From NCBI RefSeq assembly GCF_021049265.1, contig NZ_CP088018.1:744001-808000 (forward strand): 64,000 nt of DNA. The letters are read 5' to 3'. Of this stretch, positions 33,312 to 42,544 are shown piece after piece. The notes under the pieces are model-generated. The model saw nothing but the letters and a program-made list of their open reading frames with translations. It was not told where the DNA came from and made no database searches. The translations under genes were made by a program, and so were the position numbers. The stretch is from Ruania suaedae (lineage in GTDB: Bacteria; Actinomycetota; Actinomycetes; Actinomycetales; Beutenbergiaceae). Numbering within the stretch: the stretch's first letter is position 1; each line of letters opens with the position of its first letter.

Positions 33312-36300
33312 GCGCTGCTCCGTTCCTCGCATGCGAGCAGCGGGTCCCACACCCGCCGCGCGAGCGCGCCCAGTCGCGTCGTCTCCTCCGGGTGGCGCGC
33401 CCGATCCGCAGCCGACGGCGCACCCGCCACGCGCTCGAGGGTGGCCGCCTCGCCGAAGCACAGGATATGGAAGGGATCCTCGGGCCCGAAGTCGTACCCC
33501 CAGTTGCGCCGCACCACGGCCAGGGCGGAGTCCGGGCTGCTGCCGCGCGACCGCGCGCCCGCGTAGCGCTCGGCCGTCTTCGGTGGCAGCGGCAGCGGCA
33601 GCCGCGAGGCCTCCTGGTGCAGCGCCACCAGGTCGGTGAGCACCGCCTCCGGGTCCGCGGGCGGACGGAGGCAACTGGCAGCTGCGGTCGGAGCATCGTC
33701 GCCGTATCTGCTGTTCTCGCCCCGGCCGATGGTCACCGTGTGCCACGGCAGGTCCGGGGCCGAGACCGCCAGGGCGAGGAGCTGGACCCACGCCCGGACC
33801 CGATGCTTGGCGCCCAGCTTGGAGTACTCCGCGCGCACCACCCGGTGCCCGTGCACCCCGGGCACCGTCCCGGCCACCAGGACGGGACCGGTCTCGGCCA
33901 ACACATCCACCCCGGTGGCGCGCGTGTGCTCCGTGTCCATGGCGCCGTCCATCTGTGCGGCCTCGGTGGCCATGGCGTGGATCGGCCGGATCCGTTCCAT
34001 CACCTGCAGCAGCGCGGCGTTCCCGAGCTGACGGGGCGGCATGTGCCCGCGCCGCCACTCCGCCTGGAAGGCCCGCCGCGGCTCGGTGCCGGCCAGCATC
34101 GCCGCCAGGATGCGATCGCCGGCCGCCCAGGACTCCAGCGGCCCCACACTCAGCGGCAACCTGTCCTCGACCTCGTCCTCCTGGCGCAGCACCTGCACGC
34201 CCAGCCGCCGCCGGACGAACCACTTCGCCGGATGTTCGAGCAGTTCGATCAGCTCGTCCAGGTCGAGCACCGGGCGTTCGGCGGCCTGCGACGGGCTCGT
34301 GTCCTCCGATGTGTTTGCGGCCTCGGGAGCCGGCAGCGGTTCGGTCACCAGCAGGCCCGGAGCCACCCGCTCGCCGCGTCCGGCCCGGGCGCCCCGGAAG
34401 GCGGCCACGTCGAAGCTGAACGGGCCCGGCGCGCCGAGGGCGCCGTCGGTGAAGGCCCGTTCGTCGACGGACTGCAACGGGTGCTGCACCACCAGATGCG
34501 CGCGGATCGTGCCGCCGCCCGGAGCGGTTGCCACCCGCTCGAGGGCGTCGATCATCTCGGCCACCGGCACGGCCGGGGGCCGGGAGGCACCGGTGCGCTC
34601 GTCGGCGCCGGTGTGCACGATCACTAGATGCTCACCGGCCGCGGTGACCGCGTCCAGGAAGATCTGCCGGTCCTCGCTGCGCAGATCGCGCTCGCCCAGG
34701 CATGGATCGCGCGCGAGCAGGTCATCGCCGCTCGGCGTGGGCGACCGGGGGAAAGCGCCGTCGTCCATCCCCAGCAGGCACACCACCCGGTGCGGCACCG
34801 CGCGCATCGGCTCCAGCGAGCACACCGTCAGTGCACCGGTGCGGAACCCCGAGCGCGTCGGCCGCCCGGCCAGCCGGTCGGCGAGCAGGGCGCGCACATC
34901 CGCCAGCAGCAGGGGCCCCTCCTCGTGACCGCCGGCACCCGCCGCGCCGGACTCACGCACGCCGGCCAGCACCCGGCGGGCGTGGATCGCCTGCCACGGC
35001 TCCTCCGGCTCGGTGAGCAGGGTCAGCACGTCCTCGAGGGTGTCCAGCCAGCGGTGCAGCGGGGGGGCGCCATCCATCCGGGCGAGCAGACGCGCGAGCC
35101 GATCGACCAGTTCGGCGAACCGGCCGGCCCGGTCCACGTCGGTGGAGCCCACATCGTCGACCGGCAGCGCGGCGCCGACGTAACGGGAGTCCTCCTCGGC
35201 CATCGCCACCCCGAGCAGGACCCGGTCCAGGGCGGCGTCCCAGGTCCCCTGGCGCACCGACGGGTCGATCCCGAACCGCGCGCGGCGCGACCCGTCCTCG
35301 CCCCAGCGCACCCCCACCTCGATGGCCCACGTGCGCCACCGGTCGAGGTCGTCGTCGCTGAGCCGGAACCGACGGCGCACCGGGGTCGAGGCGGCCAGGT
35401 CGAGGACATCCGGTGCCCCGACCCGGCTGTCGGCGAGCCGCAGCACCGTCTCGAGCACGGCCAGCACCGGGTTGGTGCTGCTCGCCCCCCGGTCGGCGAG
35501 GCTCACCCGCAGCTGCTGGCCGGGGTGCACCTGCGTGGCGCCGTCGGGGGCCGCGCCGAAGGTGGCGGTGATCAACGGCGCGAACGCGTCGACGTCGGGG
35601 CACATCACCACCACGTCGCGTGGCTCCAGGCTCGGATCGGCGGCGAACAGGCCCGTGAGCACCTCGCGCAGCACTTCCACCTGCCGCGCCCGCCCGTGGC
35701 AGGCGTGCACCTGCACGCTCCGGTCGTTGACCGCGACGGGAAGTGCCCCGGGTTCCGGTTCGTCCTCGCGCAGCGACTGCTGCAGACGGCCGAGCAACGT
35801 GGCAGGGGGAGGCGGTGCAGCATGGTGGCGCACCACCGGGCCCGCCGGATCGTCGAGCACCCGGCGCTGCAGCTCGGTCGCATCGCTGCCCATCGAGATC
35901 AGCAGTGGGTGGCGAGCGACCGGCTTCTGGCCCGCCCGGCGGACACTCGATGCCGGCTCACGCTCGACGGCGCCCCACACCGCGGGGGAGGGGTGCGGCA
36001 ACCACAGGTGCACATCCCGGGAACGGGCCAGTCCGCGCAGCACCCGCAGCTGGTCCTCGGGCAGGCGGGTGGGCCCGAACACCGACAGCCGCCCGGGTAG
36101 GTCGACGGACTCCGGATGCGCCTCGATGGCGGTGAGAGCCGTCGCCAGCGTCTCCGCCGGGCTGGGTGAACCGATGTGCTCGCGCACGCGCCGCCAGAGC
36201 TGCGGCTGCCATCGCAGATCGTCCGGGACCGGCGCGCTGTGCCCGTCGGTGTCGATCCCAGCGAGCCAGGCCGCGATCAGGTCCGGGCGCTGATGGGCGT

Positions 36301-36754
36301 AGGAGGCGAACAGGCCGGCGATGCGTTGGGCGAGGGCCACCCGCCGGGAGCGGCGCACGGTATCTTCCGCCTGCCCGAGGTATCTCGACAACGGCGCGGC
36401 CCAGTCCTCGTCCAGGCAGCCGTCGACGGTCTCCAGCACCGGCCACACCAGCCGCGCCGAGCGCCAGGGGTCCTCCTCCGGGTCCACCCCTCCGGTCGCG
36501 GCGAGCACGGCCTGGACCAGCCGCCCCGGGGAGCGGAAGTCGACGTTCGCACACACACCCTCGGAGGTGCTGCCCGCGGGGACCCCCAGATGGTGGGAGA
36601 GCCGCTGCGCGAGCCACCGCTCGATACCCCGGGTGGGCACGGCCACCACGTCCGGGGTGAACGGGTCCTCCGGAGGTTCGGCGAGCACCGCGGCCAGGGG
36701 CGCGACCAACGCGTCGGTGCGCTCGGAGCGGTGGATGTGCAACACGCCGGTCAT
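33308..36754 (-). CDS. recC: Exodeoxyribonuclease V gamma subunit RecC
   Basis: This 1,148-residue RecC subunit starts with MTGVLHIHRSERTDALVAPL and an FTPDVVAVPTRGIERWLAQ block conserved in the family. A VCLLGMDDGAFPRSPTPSGDDLL segment in the middle and a C-terminal inactive nuclease-like domain complete it. RecC holds the complex together and scans for recombination hot spots. It is first in a recC-recB-recD operon, each gene joined by ATGA overlap. Many actinobacteria use AdnAB for this job, so a full RecBCD is worth noting. Confidence 0.95.
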   Translation of the reverse strand: MTGVLHIHRSERTDALVAPLAAVLAEPPEDPFTPDVVAVPTRGIERWLAQRLSHHLGVPAGSTSEGVCANVDFRSPGRLVQAVLAATGGVDPEEDPWRSARLVWPVLETVDGCLDEDWAAPLSRYLGQAEDTVRRSRRVALAQRIAGLFASYAHQRPDLIAAWLAGIDTDGHSAPVPDDLRWQPQLWRRVREHIGSPSPAETLATALTAIEAHPESVDLPGRLSVFGPTRLPEDQLRVLRGLARSRDVHLWLPHPSPAVWGAVEREPASSVRRAGQKPVARHPLLISMGSDATELQRRVLDDPAGPVVRHHAAPPPPATLLGRLQQSLREDEPEPGALPVAVNDRSVQVHACHGRARQVEVLREVLTGLFAADPSLEPRDVVVMCPDVDAFAPLITATFGAAPDGATQVHPGQQLRVSLADRGASSTNPVLAVLETVLRLADSRVGAPDVLDLAASTPVRRRFRLSDDDLDRWRTWAIEVGVRWGEDGSRRARFGIDPSVRQGTWDAALDRVLLGVAMAEEDSRYVGAALPVDDVGSTDVDRAGRFAELVDRLARLLARMDGAPPLHRWLDTLEDVLTLLTEPEEPWQAIHARRVLAGVRESGAAGAGGHEEGPLLLADVRALLADRLAGRPTRSGFRTGALTVCSLEPMRAVPHRVVCLLGMDDGAFPRSPTPSGDDLLARDPCLGERDLRSEDRQIFLDAVTAAGEHLVIVHTGADERTGASRPPAVPVAEMIDALERVATAPGGGTIRAHLVVQHPLQSVDERAFTDGALGAPGPFSFDVAAFRGARAGRGERVAPGLLVTEPLPAPEAANTSEDTSPSQAAERPVLDLDELIELLEHPAKWFVRRRLGVQVLRQEDEVEDRLPLSVGPLESWAAGDRILAAMLAGTEPRRAFQAEWRRGHMPPRQLGNAALLQVMERIRPIHAMATEAAQMDGAMDTEHTRATGVDVLAETGPVLVAGTVPGVHGHRVVRAEYSKLGAKHRVRAWVQLLALAVSAPDLPWHTVTIGRGENSRYGDDAPTAAASCLRPPADPEAVLTDLVALHQEASRLPLPLPPKTAERYAGARSRGSSPDSALAVVRRNWGYDFGPEDPFHILCFGEAATLERVAGAPSAADRARHPEETTRLGALARRVWDPLLACEERSSA

Positions 36755-36766
36755 GCTACGGCCCGG

Positions 36767-36786
36767 GTGTGACATGGGGCTCACAC
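36767..36786. promoter_or_regulatory. Inverted repeat GTGTGA-N8-TCACAC
   Basis: Perfect 6-base arms separated by 8 bases, between the divergent recC and SMP-30 genes. The arms match the CRP half-site, but the spacer is 2 bases longer than the CRP consensus, so the binder is uncertain. Confidence 0.4.
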
Positions 36787-36816
36787 CGCCCTGGCTGCTG
36801 TGCCAGCATGAGGCGT

Positions 36817-37719
36817 ATGGACACGTGCATCGAGCCCGGCGCCCGGCTGCGCCGCCTGTACACCGGCAGCGTCTGGGCCGAGGGGCCGATCTGGCTGCCC
36901 GGCCCCGAGAGCGCCGGCCGGGTGCGCTGGAGCGACATCCCGAACAACCGCATCCTCGAGCACGACCTCACCTCCGGGCGCACCCGTGTCTACTCCAAGG
37001 AAGCCGAGTACACCAACGGCCGCACCCACGATCTGACCGGTGCCGTGGTGCAGTGCTCGCACGGGCGCCGCGCGGTGGAGCGTGACAGCCCGGACGAGAG
37101 CCCCGCCCCGGTCACCCTGGTCGACTCCTGGCAGGGGCACCGCCTCAACTCCCCGAACGACGTCGTCGTCGCCTCCGACGGCGCGATCTGGTTCACCGAC
37201 CCGCCCTACGGCATCCTCACGAACAAGGAGGGCCGCCAGGCACCCCAGGAGTACGGCGGGTGCTACGTCTTCCGCTACGACGAGGCCACCGGCGAGCTGA
37301 CCGCCCCGATCACCGACATGATCCACCCCAACGGGCTCGCGTTCTCACCGGACGAGAGCATCCTCTACGTCTCCGACACCGGCGACGGCGCCAGGCACCT
37401 GCGCGCCTACGACGTGCAACGACCCGACGGCGGCTCGCCCGCCTGCGTCAACGGCCGGGTCCTGGCCACGGTCCGCCCCGGCGCCTCCGACGGCTTCCGC
37501 ATCGACACCGAGGGCCGCATCTGGACCTCTGCCGGGGACGGCGTGCAGATCCTCACCCCCGGCGGTGAGCACGTGGAGACGATCGCGGTGCCGGAGACCG
37601 TCTCGAACGTGTGCTTCGGTGGTCCCGACGGGCAGGACCTGTTCATCACCGCCACCAGCAGCCTCTACACGATCCGGGTCACGGCGAGGCAGGCGCCCCG
37701 GCCGGCGCCCGCACGCTGA
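36817..37719 (+). CDS. SMP-30/gluconolactonase family sugar-lactone hydrolase
   Basis: This 300-residue six-bladed beta-propeller protein has EGPIWL near residue 20 (metal-binding Glu), RTHDLTGAVVQCSHGRR near 70, NSPNDVVVASDGAIWFTDPP near 110 (metal-binding Asn) and HPNGLAFSPDESILYVSDT near 170. These match SMP-30/gluconolactonases, calcium- or zinc-dependent enzymes that open sugar lactones. No ribosome site is clear; ATG 36817 or ATG 36808 may be used. Its position next to the cellobiose operon suggests a sugar-oxidation role. Confidence 0.9.
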   Translation: MDTCIEPGARLRRLYTGSVWAEGPIWLPGPESAGRVRWSDIPNNRILEHDLTSGRTRVYSKEAEYTNGRTHDLTGAVVQCSHGRRAVERDSPDESPAPVTLVDSWQGHRLNSPNDVVVASDGAIWFTDPPYGILTNKEGRQAPQEYGGCYVFRYDEATGELTAPITDMIHPNGLAFSPDESILYVSDTGDGARHLRAYDVQRPDGGSPACVNGRVLATVRPGASDGFRIDTEGRIWTSAGDGVQILTPGGEHVETIAVPETVSNVCFGGPDGQDLFITATSSLYTIRVTARQAPRPAPAR

Positions 37720-37732
37720 GCCGGCGGGCAGC

Positions 37733-38734
37733 TCAGGCGGTGCCACCCTCGACGAGCGCGGGGGTCAGGACCTGGGGGGCGGCGGGCGCCGGTCCGCCGT
37801 CGACCATCGCCAGCAGCGTGCCGGTGGCGGCGGCCACCATCTCCACCAGCGGGTTGTAGACCGTGGTCAGCCGCGGGGTCGTACGCTCGGCGACACCGAG
37901 GTTGTCATAGCCCACCACCGCGACGTCCTCGGGGACGCGTAGCCCTCGCTCGGCCAGCACCTGCATCGCGCCGACCCCCATGAGGTCCGAGGCGACGAAG
38001 ATCCCGTCCAGCCCGGGGTGGGCCTGGAGCAGTTCGGCGGTGGCCCGTGCCCCGCTCTCCACGGTGAAGTCTCCGTGGGTGACGGCATCGGTGGCCAGCC
38101 CGGCCTCGCTCACGGCCCGGCGCCAACCCTCGAGCCGGTCCACGCCCCCGGTCATGCTCATCGGCCCGCTCACGGTCCCGATCCGCCGGCAGCCGCGCTC
38201 CAGCAGCCGGGTGGCGGCGATCGCGCCCCCGGCGACATTGTCGGTGTCGACGTAGTGCAGGCCCGTGTCGCTGAAGGGGCGCCCGACGAAGACGACCGGC
38301 AGGGCGGCGCCCGCCAGCTGGTCGTCCAGGTGGTCCTGCTTGTGGTGGGAGGCCACGATCGCACCGTCGACGTGCCCGCCGCGCAGGTACTGCGCCGTGC
38401 GTCCGGGGCGCTCTCCGCGCCGGGAGAGCAGCAGCACCAGCTGCAGGTCGGTGCCCATCAGCCCGTCGCTGACCCCCCGCAGCAGGCCTGCCAGGAAGGG
38501 GTCGGAGAGGATCCGGGCGTCCGGCTCGGGCATGACGAGCGCGATCGAGCCGGTCCGCCTCGTCACCAGCGTGCGCGCCGCCGGGTTGGGGGAGTAGCCC
38601 AGCATCGCGACCGCGTCGTCCACGGCGCGCTGGGCTTCGGGGGAGACCTTCCGGCCGCCGTTGATCGCCCGGGAGGCCGTCGATCGCGAGACCCCCGCGG
38701 AGCGGGCCACGTCATCCAGGGTCACGGTCGGCAT
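37733..38734 (-). CDS. cebR: LacI-family repressor, CebR-like
   Basis: This 333-residue regulator has the N-terminal LacI helix-turn-helix (TVTLDDVARSAGVSRSTASR), a hinge-helix region near residue 50-60, and a periplasmic-binding-protein-like sensor domain. It is last in the cellobiose-type operon, and two CebR-box palindromes lie in front of the first gene, so autoregulated repression relieved by cellobiose is inferred. A TACGCT -10 box 8 bases before ATG 38734 suggests a separate leaderless promoter; ATG 38764, overlapping the GH1 stop, is the alternative start. Confidence 0.88.
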   Translation of the reverse strand: MPTVTLDDVARSAGVSRSTASRAINGGRKVSPEAQRAVDDAVAMLGYSPNPAARTLVTRRTGSIALVMPEPDARILSDPFLAGLLRGVSDGLMGTDLQLVLLLSRRGERPGRTAQYLRGGHVDGAIVASHHKQDHLDDQLAGAALPVVFVGRPFSDTGLHYVDTDNVAGGAIAATRLLERGCRRIGTVSGPMSMTGGVDRLEGWRRAVSEAGLATDAVTHGDFTVESGARATAELLQAHPGLDGIFVASDLMGVGAMQVLAERGLRVPEDVAVVGYDNLGVAERTTPRLTTVYNPLVEMVAAATGTLLAMVDGGPAPAAPQVLTPALVEGGTA

Positions 38735-38742
38735 GGGACCCG

Positions 38743-38748
38743 AGCGTA
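38743..38748 (-). promoter_or_regulatory. Putative -10 box of the cebR-like gene
   Basis: TACGCT on the minus strand, 8 bases before ATG 38734, with no ribosome site between. This fits a leaderless internal promoter for the repressor gene. Confidence 0.4.
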
Positions 38749-38760
38749 GCCGCGTGAGGG

Positions 38761-40326
38761 TCATCGCGGCGGGCCCGTATCGTCAGCATCGCCGGCGCCG
38801 CCGGTCTCATCTGGGCCGGCCAGCCCGTTCGCGGCCACCGTGCGGGCGTACCACCAGCCCGAGGCCTTGACGGTGCGCTGCTGGCTCCCGTAGTCCACCC
38901 GGACGATCCCGAACCGCTTGGTGTAGCCCAGGGCCCATTCGAAGTTGTCCAGCAGCGACCACACGAAGTAGCCCTCGACCCGTGCACCCGCCTCGATCGC
39001 CGCGTGCGCGGCCCGCAGGTGGGCGTCCAGGTAGGCGACCCGGTCGCGGTCATCCACCTCGCCGGCGGGGCCGACCACATCCGGGTAGGCCGCGCCGTTC
39101 TCGGTGACCACCATCGGCGTCCCGCGCGGGCCGGTGTAGTCGGACTGCAGTCGCAGCAGCAGCCGCGTCAGCCCTTCCGGCTGGACCTCCCAGCCCATGT
39201 CGGTGGTCGGCAGCCCGCGGCCGCGGTGGTGCACACCCCCCACCGGCTGGGGTGCCCCGACCACGCGGTGACCCGCCTCCTCGGCGGAACGGACGCCGTC
39301 GGGCCGGTTGCTTCCCGCCTGGACCTGCGGGTCGGGCCGGGCGGAGACGGCCGAGCCGTTGTAGTAGTTGACGCCGAGCACGTCGATGGGGGCCGAGATG
39401 AGGTCCAGGTCCCCCGCACGGATGTGGCCGGTCAGCCCCAGGTGTGCCACGTCCTCGAGGATGTCGGCCGGGTAGGAGCCGCAGAAGATCGGGTCCAGGA
39501 ACATCCGGTTGAAGAACCCGTCCTCCAGCCGCGCCGCGTCGACGTCGGCCGGGTCGCCGGCGTCATGGGGATCGGCCACGGTGAAGTTCAGCGTGATCCC
39601 CAGCCTCGCCCCGCCGTCCCGACGGCGCAGCTCGCCCAGGGCGAGCCCGTGCCCCAGCAGCAGGTGGTGGGCCGCCGCCAGACCGTCCGCGGGGGACTGC
39701 CGCCCGGGGGCGTGCACGCCGGCGGTGTAGCCGAGGAACGCCGAGCACCAGGGCTCGTTCAGCGTGGTCCAGGTCCGCACGCGATCGCCGAGCGCCTCGT
39801 GCATCACCGCGGCGTACTCGGCGAACCGGTAGGCGGTCTCCCGCACGGGCCAGCCGCCCTCGTCCTCGAGCGCCTGCGGCAGGTCCCAGTGGTAGAGGGT
39901 CAGCCACGGGTCGATCCCGGCGCCGAGCAGCTCATCGACCAGGCGCGAGTAGTGGTCCAGCCCGGCCTGGTTCACCCGGCGGCCGTCGGGCATGACGCGC
40001 GACCATGCCGTGGAGAAGCGGTAGGAGCCGATGCCCAGCTCACGCAGCAGCGCGATGTCGGCGGGGTAGCGGTGGTACTGGTCGCAGGCCACGGATCCGT
40101 CGGCGCCGCCGTGGGTGGCCCCGGGCACCTGGCAGAAGGTGTCCCAGATCGAGGGTCCGCGGCCGTCCTCCCGGGCGGCGCCCTCCACCTGGTACGCGGC
40201 GGTGGCTGCTCCCCAGCGGAAGCCGGAAGGGAAGCGCACCGGAGCGGTGGCGGGCAGCTCGAGCGGCCGCGACGGGGTGAACGGGACGGAGGACGCCAGG
40301 GCATGGGTGAGATCGGAGGTCGTCAT
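38761..40326 (-). CDS. Family GH1 beta-glucosidase
   Basis: This 521-residue GH1 enzyme has the acid/base Glu191 in TTLNEPW and the nucleophile Glu409 in VTENGA. The opening FPSGFRWGAATAAYQVEGA and the C-terminal GYFVWSLLDNFEW (aglycone site) are classic. It lacks a signal peptide, so it cleaves imported beta-glucosides such as cellobiose inside the cell. GAGGAC upstream supports ATG 40324-40326. It lies between the second permease and the repressor, as bglC does in Streptomyces ceb loci. Confidence 0.95.
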   Translation of the reverse strand: MTTSDLTHALASSVPFTPSRPLELPATAPVRFPSGFRWGAATAAYQVEGAAREDGRGPSIWDTFCQVPGATHGGADGSVACDQYHRYPADIALLRELGIGSYRFSTAWSRVMPDGRRVNQAGLDHYSRLVDELLGAGIDPWLTLYHWDLPQALEDEGGWPVRETAYRFAEYAAVMHEALGDRVRTWTTLNEPWCSAFLGYTAGVHAPGRQSPADGLAAAHHLLLGHGLALGELRRRDGGARLGITLNFTVADPHDAGDPADVDAARLEDGFFNRMFLDPIFCGSYPADILEDVAHLGLTGHIRAGDLDLISAPIDVLGVNYYNGSAVSARPDPQVQAGSNRPDGVRSAEEAGHRVVGAPQPVGGVHHRGRGLPTTDMGWEVQPEGLTRLLLRLQSDYTGPRGTPMVVTENGAAYPDVVGPAGEVDDRDRVAYLDAHLRAAHAAIEAGARVEGYFVWSLLDNFEWALGYTKRFGIVRVDYGSQQRTVKASGWWYARTVAANGLAGPDETGGAGDADDTGPPR

Positions 40327-40336
40327 GGTCGTCCTC

Positions 40337-41287
40337 TCAGCCCTTGACCGCACCGGTCATGATCCCGGCCACGAGCTGCTTGCCGACGATCGCGAAGATC
40401 ACCAGCAGCGGGAAGGTGACCAGGAAGATCCCGGCCATCACCAGCGAGTGGTCGGTGAAGTACTGACCCTGCAGCGACTGCACCACCAGCGGCAGGGTCG
40501 GGTTCTGGGAGTTCAGCACGATCGAGGGCCAGAAGAACATCGTCCACTGCATCACGAACCAGAACAGGAACAGCATCGCCGCCGCGGGCAGGGCCGCCGG
40601 CAGGGCGATGGACCGGAAGGTGCGGAACATCGACGCACCGTCCACCCGGGCCGCCTCGACCAGCTCGTAGGGAAGCGCCGAGGAGAGGTACTGGGTCATC
40701 CAGAACACCCCGAACGGGCACAGCATCGCCGGCACGATGACCGCCTGCAGCTTGCCGACCCAGTCCAGGTCGGTCATGAGGATGTAGAGCGGGATCACGC
40801 CCAGCTGGGTGGGCACCGCCATGGTGGCGATGACGAACACCAGCAGCCCGCGCCGCCACGCGAAGCGCAGCTTGGCGAAGGCGAAGCCGGCCAGGGTGGA
40901 GAACAGCACCACCGACAGCGAGGCGGTCACCGAGATGATCATCGAGTTGGTCAGCGCCTTCCAGAAGTTGATCTGGGTGGCGCTGATGACGGTGGCGAAC
41001 CGGTCGAACAGGCTCAGGTCCGGCAGCCACTGCGGGATGGCCCGCTGGGAGATCTCCTGCTGGGTGGAGGAGCCGAGCACCAGCGTGTAGTACAGCGGGA
41101 AGATCGAGATCGCCAGTGCGAGTGCGAGCAGGGCGTAGGTGACCCAGCCCGGCCGGCGGGAGGCAGCGCGGGCGGCGCGGCCGGTGCGGTTCGGACGGTC
41201 GTGCCTGCCCAGGCGCTCCTGACGGCGGGCGGCGGCCCGGGCGGCCGCCTTGCCGGCGGTCTGGGCGGTGACGGGTACCGAGCTCAT
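40337..41287 (-). CDS. cebG: ABC sugar permease, CebG-like (CUT1 subunit 2)
   Basis: This 316-residue permease has a ~45-residue Arg/Ala-rich cytoplasmic N-tail, six expected membrane spans and the EAA loop LVEAARVDGASMFRT near residue 205. It ends with GIMTGAVKG, typical of the MalG-type subunit. ATG 41285-41287 overlaps the stop of the preceding permease gene. It works with the CebF-like subunit to import cello-oligosaccharides; the ATPase is not encoded here. Confidence 0.9.
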   Translation of the reverse strand: MSSVPVTAQTAGKAAARAAARRQERLGRHDRPNRTGRAARAASRRPGWVTYALLALALAISIFPLYYTLVLGSSTQQEISQRAIPQWLPDLSLFDRFATVISATQINFWKALTNSMIISVTASLSVVLFSTLAGFAFAKLRFAWRRGLLVFVIATMAVPTQLGVIPLYILMTDLDWVGKLQAVIVPAMLCPFGVFWMTQYLSSALPYELVEAARVDGASMFRTFRSIALPAALPAAAMLFLFWFVMQWTMFFWPSIVLNSQNPTLPLVVQSLQGQYFTDHSLVMAGIFLVTFPLLVIFAIVGKQLVAGIMTGAVKG

Positions 41288-42444
41288 CGGTCTCCTCCTG
41301 GCGTGGTCTGACTTCCGGGCCGGTCGGGGCCGGGATCCGGTGGGGAGGGGTCGGCGGGTTCAGCCGGTTCGGCACGGTGCGCAGCGTCGGCACCGGCGGC
41401 GCGGGCCTGGGAGGCCGCCTGCGCCCGGGCGATCAGCTCCTTGGTGCGGCGCCTGCTGGCGGGACGTTCGCCGTCAGAGGTGGCGATACGGGTGGTGAGG
41501 AAGAAGTTGATCAGGCCGATGCACACGATCAGCAGGAAGAGCAACCACGCGACGGCGGCCGCTCGCCCGAAGTTCTTCTGGTTGCCCCAGGCGACGTCGT
41601 AGAGGTACAGGACGGTGGTCATCCAGTTCCGGCTGGGCCCGCCCAGGCCCTGGGCGTCGTACATGCGGACCTCGTCGAAGATCTGCATCCCGCCGATGGT
41701 CGCCGTGATGACCACGAACACCATCGTGGCGCGGATCTGCGGCACGGTGACGGAGAAGAACTGCCGCAGCCGGCCGGCGCCGTCGATGACGGCGGCCTCG
41801 TAGAGCTCACGTGGGACCGCCTGCATGGCGGCCAGCAGGATGAGGGCGTTGTAGCCGGTCCAGCGGAAGTTCACGATCGTCGCGATGGCCACATGGCTGG
41901 CGAAGCGGTCGCTGTGCCAGCCGACCGCGTCGAGCCCGATCCCGCCGAGCACGGCGTTGACGAGGCCGTACTGGTCGGCGAACATGCGGCCGAAGATCAT
42001 CGAGACGGCGACCGGTGCGACCACATAGGGCACGAGCACACCCATCCGCCAGAACGTCGCCGCCCGCAGGTTCTGGTCCAGCAGCGCCGCGATCGTGATC
42101 GCGAGGGCGAGCTGGGGGCCGGCCGAGAGGATGAAGATCGAGAAGGTGTTCGCCACCGACTTCCAGAACACGGCCTGACCGAGCACGTCGGTGAAGTTCT
42201 GCAGGCCCACGAATTCGCCCTGGCCACCGAGGAGGTTCCACTCGTGCACCGAGACGTAGGCGGTGTACACCAGCGGGAACGCGCCCACCAGAGCGAACAG
42301 GATGAAGAAGGGGGAGATGTAGAGGTAGGGCGAGAACTTCACGTCCCAGCGGCCCAGACGCTGCGAGAAGCCGACCCGCCGCGGCGGCTGGGGGTCGGGC
42401 CTGCCGCGGGTGGGTGCGGGTGCGGGGGTCTTCAGGGCAGTCAT
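41284..42444 (-). CDS. cebF: ABC sugar permease, CebF-like (CUT1 subunit 1)
   Basis: This 386-residue permease is longer than usual (~300) because of an extra C-terminal tail (~70 residues) rich in Ala, Pro, Asp and Arg after the last span. The core has six expected membrane segments, starting with KFSPYLYISPFFILFALVG, and the EAA loop LYEAAVIDGAG near residue 220. It follows the binding-protein gene after a hairpin and is coupled to cebG. The tail shows no motif and may be disordered. Confidence 0.9.
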   Translation of the reverse strand: MTALKTPAPAPTRGRPDPQPPRRVGFSQRLGRWDVKFSPYLYISPFFILFALVGAFPLVYTAYVSVHEWNLLGGQGEFVGLQNFTDVLGQAVFWKSVANTFSIFILSAGPQLALAITIAALLDQNLRAATFWRMGVLVPYVVAPVAVSMIFGRMFADQYGLVNAVLGGIGLDAVGWHSDRFASHVAIATIVNFRWTGYNALILLAAMQAVPRELYEAAVIDGAGRLRQFFSVTVPQIRATMVFVVITATIGGMQIFDEVRMYDAQGLGGPSRNWMTTVLYLYDVAWGNQKNFGRAAAVAWLLFLLIVCIGLINFFLTTRIATSDGERPASRRRTKELIARAQAASQARAAGADAAHRAEPAEPADPSPPDPGPDRPGSQTTPGGDR

Positions 42445-42509
42445 CGGTGGCTTCCTGTGGCGACGGGGCGGAGTGGAGCAGAGCGCGGGGCGCGGCGTGC
42501 GACCCGGTG

Positions 42510-42536
42510 CCGGGCCGGCTCATCGAGCCGGCCCGG
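42510..42536 (-). promoter_or_regulatory. Intercistronic hairpin between cebE- and cebF-like genes
   Basis: CCGGGCCGGCT and AGCCGGCCCGG form an 11-bp perfect stem around CATCG, just past the binding-protein stop. It probably lowers permease expression relative to the binding protein, as in the rhamnogalacturonan operon. Confidence 0.7.
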
Positions 42537-42544
42537 CGGTCGGG

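Noticed and set aside
33312-34223. N-terminal extension of recB by 304 codons
   Set aside because: It lies inside recC, and the true ATG overlaps the recC stop with the conserved RecB opening just after it.
36808-36816. Earlier ATG for the SMP-30 protein
   Set aside because: Possible, but neither start has a clear ribosome site; the later ATG gives a more family-like N-terminus.
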